Assembly (NCBI GenBank): GCA_021740385.1
Contig: JAIOZY010000005.1
Coordinates: 62,001 to 126,000 of the forward strand
Reading direction: 5' to 3'
Source of the DNA: Prolixibacteraceae bacterium
Lineage (GTDB): Bacteria; Bacteroidota; Bacteroidia; Bacteroidales; Prolixibacteraceae
DNA length: 64,000 nucleotides
Positions 54,702 through 61,763 of the stretch are shown here, piece after piece. The notes beneath the pieces were generated by a model. That model was not told the origin of the DNA. It worked only from the letters and a program-made list of their open reading frames with translations, and made no database searches. Made by a program: the position numbers and the translations under genes. Position 1 is the stretch's first letter. Each line of letters starts with the position of its first letter.

Positions 54702-55463
54702 ATGCTAAGTAAAAACAAAATTAAACAGATTAAATTGCTCGCGCATAAAAAGTACCGCGATTCAACCGGATTGTTTATTGCCGAGGGTGAAAAAATTATA
54801 AAGGAACTCATTCTTGCCCGTTACCGGTTTAACCTGATAGTGGCGACTAACGACCTCATGTCGTCATACAATTCAGTTGAATGTGAGAAAATCACTGCTA
54901 CGCCTGACGAAATAAAAAAGGTAAGCCAGCTAAAAACCCCGCCTCCTGTATTTGCACTTTGCTATCAAAAGCATGAAAAACTCCTTGTTGAAAACCTGAA
55001 AAATGAACTGACACTTGCCCTTGACCAAATTCAGGATCCTGGAAACCTTGGCACCATTATACGCCTTTCGTCGTGGTTTGGGCTGCACCATTTGGTTTGC
55101 TCACCCAATACTGTCGATTGCTACAACCCGAAAGTTATACAAGCATCGATGGGAGCAATTGCCCATGTAAGCATCCATTATACAAGCCTGGTTGCTTTAA
55201 TTGCCGATGCAAAAAAAGCCGGAATAGCAACCTTCGGTACATTTTTAAGCGGAAGGAACATTTACAGTGAAAATTTACCTGAAAAAGGCATTGTTGTTTT
55301 GGGCAACGAAGGGAAAGGTATCAGCCCCGAAATTGAAAAACTGATTGGGGAAAAGTTGTTCATCCCCGCCCATCCTTTAAACCGGTTATCGGTTGAATCG
55401 CTCAACGTTTCGGTTGCCGCCTCTATTGTATGCTCAGAATTCAGAAGGAATATTTTGTTGTGA
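54702..55463 (+). CDS. SpoU/TrmH-family RNA 2'-O-methyltransferase
   Basis: 253 residues. N-terminal substrate-binding part (HKKYRDSTGLFIAEGEKIIK), C-terminal SPOUT domain with motif 1 DQIQDPGNLGTIIRLSSWFG, motif 2 VVLGNEGKGISPEIE and motif 3 LSVESLNVSVAASIV. These bind S-adenosylmethionine in the trefoil knot and methylate a ribose in rRNA or tRNA; the RNA target is not predictable. Divergent from the Omp85 gene with a 50-bp gap. Confidence 0.92.
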   Translation: MLSKNKIKQIKLLAHKKYRDSTGLFIAEGEKIIKELILARYRFNLIVATNDLMSSYNSVECEKITATPDEIKKVSQLKTPPPVFALCYQKHEKLLVENLKNELTLALDQIQDPGNLGTIIRLSSWFGLHHLVCSPNTVDCYNPKVIQASMGAIAHVSIHYTSLVALIADAKKAGIATFGTFLSGRNIYSENLPEKGIVVLGNEGKGISPEIEKLIGEKLFIPAHPLNRLSVESLNVSVAASIVCSEFRRNILL

Positions 55464-55488
55464 TAAAACCCGTTAGCCTGCACCCATT

Positions 55489-57078
55489 TCAGGATAAATT
55501 GTTTCCCAACATCTCATCTTTACCTGTTAAAGTACGGGCAACTTTCTCGGCACAGCGCTCGCCATCGATAGCCGACGACACGATTCCCCCGGAATAACCG
55601 GCACCCTCGCCACAAGGATACAAACGTTTTACCTGTACATGTTCAAATGAATGGCTGTCGCGGGGAACACGTATTGGCGATGATGTTCGTGATTCAACGC
55701 CCAAAACAACGGCTTCGTTTGTTAAAAAACCCCTTGCTTTTGAATTGATTTGCCTAAAGCCCTTTTGAAGCCGGCTTGTTATAAAACCGGGCATCAATTG
55801 GTGCAACGGTGCAGGGCTAATTCCGGGGTGATAGGATGTTGAAGGAAGCGTGCCCGAAGTTTTACCTGCTACAAAATCGGCCAGTCGCTGTGCCGGTGCA
55901 ACGTGTGAATTTCCTGCCAGTTGAAAACATTTTCTTTCTATCTCCTCCTGAAATTTCATTCCGGCCAGCTCGTTATATTGGGCGTGGCTTTTTAAATCTT
56001 CAACCCGCAGTTCAACAACAATGCCCGAATTGGCAAATTTCCCGTTACGGCCAGATGGCGACATGCCGTTTACAACCATCTCGTTGTTCGAAGTTGAGGC
56101 AGGAACAATAACCCCGCCGGGGCACATGCAAAAAGAATAAACTCCCCTGCCTTCTACCTGCTCGGCAAAACTGTAGGTTGCAGCTGGGAGATATTTGTCG
56201 CGTTTCGGACAGTGATACTGAATTTCATCAATTAATATTTGTGGATGTTCAACCCGGAGCCCTACAGCAAAATTTTTAGCTTCGAGCACCAATCCCAAAT
56301 CATGCAATTGAAAATATATATCGCGGGCCGAATGCCCTGTAGCCAATATAACGGCCTTTGCAAGTACTTGTTCGTTTTGATTAATGCGCAGCCCTTTTAT
56401 GGTATCACTTTCAATAACCAATCCGGTAATACGGCTGTTGAAATGTATCTCACCCCCCGCGTCCAAAATGGCTTGCCGCATGTTTTTTATAACACGGGGC
56501 AATACATTTGTTCCAATGTGGGGATGAGCATCGATTAAAATTTCCGGTTGTGCACCATGCTGATAAAAAATGTTTAGAATGCGTTTTACATCACCCTTTT
56601 TTTTCGAACGGGTATACAATTTACCATCGGAAAAAGTACCGGCGCCCCCTTCTCCAAATCCGTAATTCGAGTCGGGGTTTACCCCTTCGTTACGATGAAT
56701 TGCAGCAATGTCATGTTTCCGGCTGCTTACATCTTTTCCCCGTTCAAAAATTACCGGCTTTAAACCCAGTTCAATTAACCGCAATGCCGCAAACAACCCT
56801 GCCGGGCCTGCTCCCACAATTAATACCTCAGTTTTGTTTCCCACCCAGGGATATTCAAATTTTTGACTCTCATTTTCACTGGGCAATTCACCAATAAAAA
56901 CTTCTAACCCAAGGTTGATTTTTACCTTTTTGCCCCTTGCATCCACCGATCGCCGTATTATGCGTATAAAAGTGATATCGACTGAATGGATTTTCAGCTT
57001 ACTTACCGCTGCATCTCGAATTAAACTTTCATCGGCAGCCTGCCATGGTAGAAGGTTAATGTTAAGTTCTGTTTTCAA
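55489..57078 (-). CDS. FAD-dependent dehydrogenase-like protein (COG2509 type)
   Basis: 529 residues. N-terminal alpha/beta domain (about 1-80), then the dinucleotide-binding motif VLIVGAGPAGLFAALRLIE, FGEGGAGTFSDGKLYTRSKK and ILATGHSARDIYFQLHDLGL. The C-terminus has the second FAD-contact PCGEGAGYSGGIVSSAIDGE. Such proteins are widely conserved and described only as FAD-dependent dehydrogenases; the substrate is unknown. It lies downstream of porT on the same strand with a 47-bp gap. Confidence 0.85.
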   Translation of the reverse strand: MKTELNINLLPWQAADESLIRDAAVSKLKIHSVDITFIRIIRRSVDARGKKVKINLGLEVFIGELPSENESQKFEYPWVGNKTEVLIVGAGPAGLFAALRLIELGLKPVIFERGKDVSSRKHDIAAIHRNEGVNPDSNYGFGEGGAGTFSDGKLYTRSKKKGDVKRILNIFYQHGAQPEILIDAHPHIGTNVLPRVIKNMRQAILDAGGEIHFNSRITGLVIESDTIKGLRINQNEQVLAKAVILATGHSARDIYFQLHDLGLVLEAKNFAVGLRVEHPQILIDEIQYHCPKRDKYLPAATYSFAEQVEGRGVYSFCMCPGGVIVPASTSNNEMVVNGMSPSGRNGKFANSGIVVELRVEDLKSHAQYNELAGMKFQEEIERKCFQLAGNSHVAPAQRLADFVAGKTSGTLPSTSYHPGISPAPLHQLMPGFITSRLQKGFRQINSKARGFLTNEAVVLGVESRTSSPIRVPRDSHSFEHVQVKRLYPCGEGAGYSGGIVSSAIDGERCAEKVARTLTGKDEMLGNNLS

Positions 57079-57125
57079 ATAATCATGTTTTCATACATAA
57101 CACCTAATCCTTCAACATGGTTTAA

Positions 57126-57896
57126 TTATTCGAAATGAAAACTGAGGGTCAGCATATTTTGAAACATATTTTGCAGCGACATTTGATAATATTGTTGCTG
57201 CGGTAATTTTGGCAATTTATCGGATAGGATATTACCTAAACCGATGCTGTACTTAATTTCGGTTGATAAGCGGAAAAATTGCAAATAAAGGTCCCATCCC
57301 ATTCCTACTTCGGCAAAAAAACCCGTTTTGTCTATCAGCAACAGTTCATCGTTAGCCGACTTTGAAATGTCCCACCTAAACGCAACACCACCCATCATGT
57401 AGGGGCGGTGGTTTATTATTCGTTTAGATTTGTATTTTAAATAAATGGGCAAATCGATAAAGGTTGACCGAACAATGAAGGCATCAGCCTGGGCCGGATC
57501 GTTAATATCATGAATGGGTACATTGAAAGCAATTCTACGGTCGCCAAAACTCAAACCGGGTACAAAACGTAAATCGAGGTTCTTTGTTAGCCGCAGGTTT
57601 GACACAATTCCAACGGTAAAACCGGGTATAAGCTGTGGAATATCGGCCCTAATTGCCCTTCCGACCGAATCGATTTCAGGCCGAAACCGTTCTTCAACCT
57701 TATCGTATTCGAAAAGCGGATTGTCATCGAGGGTATTGTAATGCATAAACTTATAATCGAAGGTATTAATACCCAGGGTGAAACCAAAGTGAATGGTACA
57801 GTCGTCGAACGTGGTTAAATTAGGTATGGAAAACCACTGGGCACTAGACCCAAAGGTTATTGTAACAAGACCAATAATAATTATTAATCGTTTCAT
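57126..57896 (-). CDS. porT: PorT-family outer-membrane protein (type IX secretion)
   Basis: 256 residues with a signal peptide (ending GSSAQ) and an eight-strand beta-barrel pattern of alternating residues, ending MLTLSFHFE. GFTVGIVSNLRLTKNLDLRF and LSFGDRRIAF with STFIDLPIYLKYKSKRINH-like strands are typical of PorT/SprT. PorT is needed for T9SS function and gliding in Bacteroidota. The ubiE-porT gene order supports the assignment, and a T9SS cargo protein is encoded at the right edge of the window. Confidence 0.82.
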   Translation of the reverse strand: MKRLIIIIGLVTITFGSSAQWFSIPNLTTFDDCTIHFGFTLGINTFDYKFMHYNTLDDNPLFEYDKVEERFRPEIDSVGRAIRADIPQLIPGFTVGIVSNLRLTKNLDLRFVPGLSFGDRRIAFNVPIHDINDPAQADAFIVRSTFIDLPIYLKYKSKRIINHRPYMMGGVAFRWDISKSANDELLLIDKTGFFAEVGMGWDLYLQFFRLSTEIKYSIGLGNILSDKLPKLPQQQYYQMSLQNMFQNMLTLSFHFE

Positions 57897-57935
57897 TAAA
57901 AACAGCTTTTAAATACAAACAAAATATGTTTTAAT

Positions 57936-58670
57936 TTATTGCCATACCTTTTCGTTCTTATGGGCAACATACAATGTGGCAATCCCAAAGGTAAAAGTTT
58001 TATAGTAACACTGCGAATATCCACACCCCTCGAGTATACCAATCATTTTTTCACCCGATATAAAATCAGTTATCGATTCGGGGAGATATGAGTAAGCCCG
58101 ACGGTGCTTTGAAACAAACCTGCCAATAAAGGGCAGAAAATAATATGAATAAAAACGGTACAATTGCTTTACGGGAAAAGCAGTAGGTTGCGAAAATTCA
58201 AGAATAAACAAGGGGGCACCATTTTTTAGTACCCGGCGAATTTCAGTCAAACCTTTTTCAAGGTTTTCAAAATTACGGATGCCAAAAGCTACCATTCCGG
58301 CATCAAACATATTATCATCATGTTTCAGGTTTTCAGCATCGCCAATTTCGAGCTTAACCTGATTTTCCAATTTTCTTACAACAAGTTTTTTCCTGCCGGC
58401 TGCAATCATCTTTTCCGAAAAATCGACTCCGGTAATTTTCATTGAACTACTTTTTGCGGCCATAATGGCAAGATCGGCTGTTCCGGTAGCAATATCGACC
58501 ACCTGTTTGGGTTTGTGCCTTTTCAAAACAGCAATCAGCCTTTTTCGCCAGTATATGTCAATGCCAAACGACAAAAAATGGTTTAGAAAATCATAATTAC
58601 GGGCAATGCTGTTAAACATTGCCCGGACTTCATTCTTTTTATCTTTTCCTGATTTGTATGGATCAGCCAA
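57936..58670 (-). CDS. ubiE: Menaquinone/ubiquinone methyltransferase UbiE/MenG
   Basis: 244 residues. SAM-binding VVDIATGTADLAIMAAKSSS, family motifs YDFLNHFLSFGIDIYWRKRL and RNFENLEKGLTEIRRVLKNG, then FYSYYFLPFIGRFVSKHRRA near the C-terminus. In Bacteroidota it methylates demethylmenaquinone to menaquinone. It is preceded 11 bp upstream by the AIR-synthase-like gene and followed by porT 39 bp later. Confidence 0.93.
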   Translation of the reverse strand: MADPYKSGKDKKNEVRAMFNSIARNYDFLNHFLSFGIDIYWRKRLIAVLKRHKPKQVVDIATGTADLAIMAAKSSSMKITGVDFSEKMIAAGRKKLVVRKLENQVKLEIGDAENLKHDDNMFDAGMVAFGIRNFENLEKGLTEIRRVLKNGAPLFILEFSQPTAFPVKQLYRFYSYYFLPFIGRFVSKHRRAYSYLPESITDFISGEKMIGILEGCGYSQCYYKTFTFGIATLYVAHKNEKVWQ

Positions 58671-58681
58671 TGCTTTATGGT

Positions 58682-59731
58682 TTATAATGCTTCCGACATT
58701 TTATCGATAAATCCGTACGATTCATCATCAATTCTGATTTCACCTTTTGTAACATGCCCCAGGGTAAAGAAAGGGATTTTTGATTCATACATAAAATCGA
58801 TAAATTCTTCTTCTTTGTCCTGGTCAACACCAACTACAACCCTTCCCATTGATTCACCAAAAAGGAAACAATCGGTACGGACTTCGGCAGCTGTGGTAAT
58901 GTCGAAACCTAAACCGTTAAGCCATCCTGCGCGCAGCAAGCTGAAAAACAGCCCCCCTTTTGCAACAGGCCCGGCACTTTCAATGAGACTGTTTTCAATC
59001 AACTGCGAGACAACTTCTAAAAGCGAGGCTTCAAATTTTAAATCGAAAGCCGGAAGCGGCGAATCGGAAATTTCGTGATAAAATTCGAGGTAATCCGATG
59101 TTCCAAGATCATCGGCTACTTTCCCGAGAAGAAAAATGTTATTTCCTTTATTTTTAAAACCGGGGTTCATTGTTTTTACTTCTGTTTTTTCCTTACAATG
59201 AACAGCCCCAACTAAACTAATTATCACCGTAGGGGCCTGTGACCCGTGTTGGCCAAAATAATCGAAGCGTATTTTTTTGTCAGATATTTTAAGGCCATAA
59301 ACATTTGCAGCATTTTCGAGGCCCTGTTTTATTCCTGAAGCAATAAATTGCCCGTTTGGATCACTAAAATTTATATGGTACAACATGGCCGTAATGGCAA
59401 CAGGCTTTGCTCCCTGGCACACCATTTTGCGTGCGGCACGCGAAACAAGTATTTCAGCTGCCATTTGCGGATCGTTAATAATGTGATGGTGCATGGCATG
59501 GGTTGTCATCGACATCATTTTTGTTCCGCCCTCTAATTCAAAAATTCCGGTTTCCTCAATTCCGCCCGACACTCCTTTTTTTGAATCGAGCCCAGCATCG
59601 GTAAAATCGTTGAAATAATTTAAGGGCGATAAATTTGGATTCACCATTAACTGATCAATTACAACACTGAGATCATCGGGCTCGGGTATTTGGCTTATGT
59701 CAAACTGATTGTTTTTTTGCTCCTGTTCCAT
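58682..59731 (-). CDS. AIR-synthase-related (PurM/PurL-fold) protein of unknown role
   Basis: 349 residues with the two-domain architecture of the PurM superfamily: N-terminal ATP-binding half (TKMMSMTTHAMHHHIINDPQ, AARKMVCQGAKPVAITAMLY) and C-terminal half (ESAGPVAKGGLFFSLLRAGW). It is shorter than PurL and lacks the PurS/glutaminase parts; it also deviates from PurM at the start. It may be a stand-alone kinase-like enzyme or a PurL-derived protein. A -7-like box TATTTTTG (59754-59761, minus) lies 23 bp upstream of the start. Confidence 0.7.
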   Translation of the reverse strand: MEQEQKNNQFDISQIPEPDDLSVVIDQLMVNPNLSPLNYFNDFTDAGLDSKKGVSGGIEETGIFELEGGTKMMSMTTHAMHHHIINDPQMAAEILVSRAARKMVCQGAKPVAITAMLYHINFSDPNGQFIASGIKQGLENAANVYGLKISDKKIRFDYFGQHGSQAPTVIISLVGAVHCKEKTEVKTMNPGFKNKGNNIFLLGKVADDLGTSDYLEFYHEISDSPLPAFDLKFEASLLEVVSQLIENSLIESAGPVAKGGLFFSLLRAGWLNGLGFDITTAAEVRTDCFLFGESMGRVVVGVDQDKEEEFIDFMYESKIPFFTLGHVTKGEIRIDDESYGFIDKMSEAL

Positions 59732-59808
59732 AACATATTTGTTTTATTCACGACAAAAATAACGAATTAAAAAGATATAATTTAACTTCGTGGGCAAATC
59801 GTTTTATT

Positions 59809-60567
59809 ATGGAACAAATTGCATTCATAACCGGGGCTACATCGGGCATTGGCAAGGCTACGGCACTATTGCTCGCAAAAAAAGGTTTTAAAATAATTAT
59901 TAACGGGCGCAGGAAAGGGCTTTTACAAAGACTTGCCCGTGAGCTCTGCACGCTTTCAAATTCTGAACCATTGCAACTTGTTTTTGATGTGCGTGATTCT
60001 GACGCAGTCAATTCAGCCATTAATTCGTTGCCCGAAGCCTGGAAAAACATTACACTTTTAATAAACAATGCGGGACTTGCCGCTGGTTTTGAACCTTTGC
60101 ACGAAGGCGATTATTCCGACTGGAACCGCATGATCGACACCAATATTAAAGGCATCGCCTATGTTACAAAAGCAGTTGTTAAACAAATGATATCAAACCA
60201 AAGAGGTCACATTATCAATGTATCGTCAATTGCCGGTAAAGAGGCTTATCCAAACGGAAATGTTTACTGTGCCTCGAAACATGCTGTTGAAGGTCTGACC
60301 CGTGCCATGCGCCTCGATTTTCTGAAATATAACATTAAAGTGGGCTCCATCGCACCGGGCATGGTAAATACCGAATTTTCCACTGTGCGTTTTCATGGCG
60401 ATAAAAATCGTGCCGATGATGTTTATACAGGGATGCAACCGTTATTGGCCGAAGATGTGGCCGAAGCGATCCTCTTCATGGCCACCCGTCCTCCCCATGT
60501 CAACATCGATGATATGCTCATTATGCCAACGGCACAAGGCTCGGCACGTGATGTATTCCGAAAATGA
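59809..60567 (+). CDS. Classical short-chain dehydrogenase (YdfG-like)
   Basis: 252 residues. TGATSGIGKATALLLAKKG cofactor motif, NNAGLAAGFEPLHEGDYSDW, catalytic Ser in INVSSIAGKEAYPNG, Tyr-x-x-x-Lys in VYCASKHAVEGLTRAM and SIAPGMVNTEFS. The arrangement resembles NADP-dependent 3-hydroxy acid/serine dehydrogenase YdfG. It is a fourth SDR in the window but belongs to a different subgroup from the 18-25 kb paralogues. It stands alone between convergent neighbours. Confidence 0.92.
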   Translation: MEQIAFITGATSGIGKATALLLAKKGFKIIINGRRKGLLQRLARELCTLSNSEPLQLVFDVRDSDAVNSAINSLPEAWKNITLLINNAGLAAGFEPLHEGDYSDWNRMIDTNIKGIAYVTKAVVKQMISNQRGHIINVSSIAGKEAYPNGNVYCASKHAVEGLTRAMRLDFLKYNIKVGSIAPGMVNTEFSTVRFHGDKNRADDVYTGMQPLLAEDVAEAILFMATRPPHVNIDDMLIMPTAQGSARDVFRK

Positions 60568-60597
60568 TACGTTAACCGCTTCTTTTTCGCCAATGTA

Positions 60598-61335
60598 TTA
60601 TAAAAAGCCCTGCTCTTTCAGAACGTTCAAAAATTTTTCTGAGAAGAATTCATTGTCGGCTTTTTTGTACCGTACATCGGTGAAAACCTGTGCCAGGGTT
60701 TTCTTGTTGTTTTCTTTAATAAACTGAATGTTTTCGGCCAAAGACTCCTTTTCCTTGTAAAGTTTATCAATCATTTCGGGCGTATAATCACAATAGGTAT
60801 TGTTGTGAACAACAGCACCAAGAGGCAGCCTGTCGGTCAGGCCGGGGCTTTCATCGGGCCAGCCAACGGTAATTGTGGTAATGGGCACAACGCCTTTGGG
60901 CAGTTTAAGCGTTTCGATTATTTCTTTGGCATTGTAAGTGGTTGTTCCCAGGTAACAAATTCCCAACCCTTCAGATTCAGCAGCAATGGTTACATTTTGA
61001 GCTACCAGTAATGCATCGATTGCCGCTGTAATAAACGACAAAAAGTTATCGTATCCGGGTTCGGCTTTTCTTTGGTTACACCATTTATTAAAGCGGTTAA
61101 AATCGGCACAAAATGTAAGGATATTGGGAGCCTGGGTTACCATCGGCTGGTTAAAGTGTGCCGGTGCAAGGGCCTTTTTTATCTCGGAATCGGTAGTATT
61201 AATAATTGAATATACCTGCATGTTTCCGGTAGTTGATGCCCGGGTTCCTGCTTCAAGTACCCGGTTTATCAACTCTTTGGTTATTGGTTTGTTTTGGTAT
61301 TTCCTGATGCTGCGGTGTTGTAATAATGTGTTCAT
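60598..61335 (-). CDS. Nitroreductase family (NfsA/FRP-type) flavoprotein
   Basis: 245 residues. N-terminal QHRSIRKYQNKPITKELINR is the classical FMN-binding start (RRSIRxF type), with RASTTGNMQVYSIINTTDSE, GLGICYLGTTTYNAKEIIET and VVPITTITVGWPDESPGLTD following. These enzymes reduce nitro compounds, quinones or flavins with NAD(P)H. The C-terminal 50 residues are Lys-rich and less conserved. No link with neighbours is evident. Confidence 0.9.
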   Translation of the reverse strand: MNTLLQHRSIRKYQNKPITKELINRVLEAGTRASTTGNMQVYSIINTTDSEIKKALAPAHFNQPMVTQAPNILTFCADFNRFNKWCNQRKAEPGYDNFLSFITAAIDALLVAQNVTIAAESEGLGICYLGTTTYNAKEIIETLKLPKGVVPITTITVGWPDESPGLTDRLPLGAVVHNNTYCDYTPEMIDKLYKEKESLAENIQFIKENNKKTLAQVFTDVRYKKADNEFFSEKFLNVLKEQGFL

Positions 61336-61536
61336 CTTAAATTTTTTTCAGTAACATTCTTTAAAAATAAGAGATTTCCTGCGACATTGACAATAACAGC
61401 TTCTTCATTTTCAAAAAAAACTTACGCTCTTAGGGGATCTTTTGTATTCTGTATTTTATCATATTCTATGCTTACATTTAATGTTCGTTGGCATTTTATA
61501 CTCTCCCCCCGGGGTGAGTTGGACGGGTCAGGCTTT
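61336..61536. other. Intergenic region, no gene seen
   Basis: T-rich 5' region of the nitroreductase gene, plus a CCCCCCGGGG run at 61505-61514. A plus-strand frame crossing this area into the repeats is not protein-like. Confidence 0.5.
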
Positions 61537-61587
61537 ATTAGTTCTACCAGCAAATTCCAGTTCTCCGCCAACTGGCGGATCCTGGAA
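61537..61587. repeat. 51-bp direct repeat, first copy
   Basis: It begins ATTAGTTCTACCAGCAAATT and ends in the near-palindrome TCCGCCAACTGGCGGA (61564-61579) plus TCCTGGAA. The second copy is at 61648-61698, 111 bp away, with one base change in the first 51. Confidence 0.8.
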
Positions 61588-61627
61588 ACTTTGGCCATTC
61601 TCTTTTTCATTACTGCCTCCGCTTTCT

Positions 61628-61651
61628 TAATCCCGATGTTCATCGGGATTA
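61628..61651. repeat. Perfect palindrome within the direct-repeat block
   Basis: TAATCCCGATG (61628-61638), TT, CATCGGGATTA (61641-61651). The same core AATCCCGAT occurs in the rplL-rpoB hairpin at 41797-41822. Confidence 0.75.
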
Positions 61652-61698
61652 GTTCGACCAGCAAATTCCAGTTCTCCGCCAACTGGCGGATCCTGGAA
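61648..61698. repeat. 51-bp direct repeat, second copy
   Basis: It repeats 61537-61587, including the near-palindrome TCCGCCAACTGGCGGA (61675-61690). Its central palindrome is the AC-variant of TCCGCCAGCTGGCGGA in the leader repeats at 20-22 kb and 50.7 kb. Confidence 0.8.
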
Positions 61699-61714
61699 TT
61701 TGGGTCTCACTAAT

Positions 61715-61746
61715 AAAAAAGGGAGACCAAACGGCCTCCCTTTTTT
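61715..61746 (-). terminator. Terminator of the T9SS cargo gene
   Basis: AAAAAAGGGAG (61715-61725) pairs perfectly with CTCCCTTTTTT (61736-61746), giving a T-tract on the minus strand. It is 17 bp after the gene's stop. Confidence 0.85.
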
Positions 61747-61763
61747 AATCAATCAATTCGGTA

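Noticed and set aside
61387-61713. 108-codon plus-strand ORF containing a repeated peptide
   Set aside because: The repetition is explained by the 51-bp DNA direct repeats whose spacing is a multiple of three. It is antisense to nothing but overlaps terminators and palindromes.
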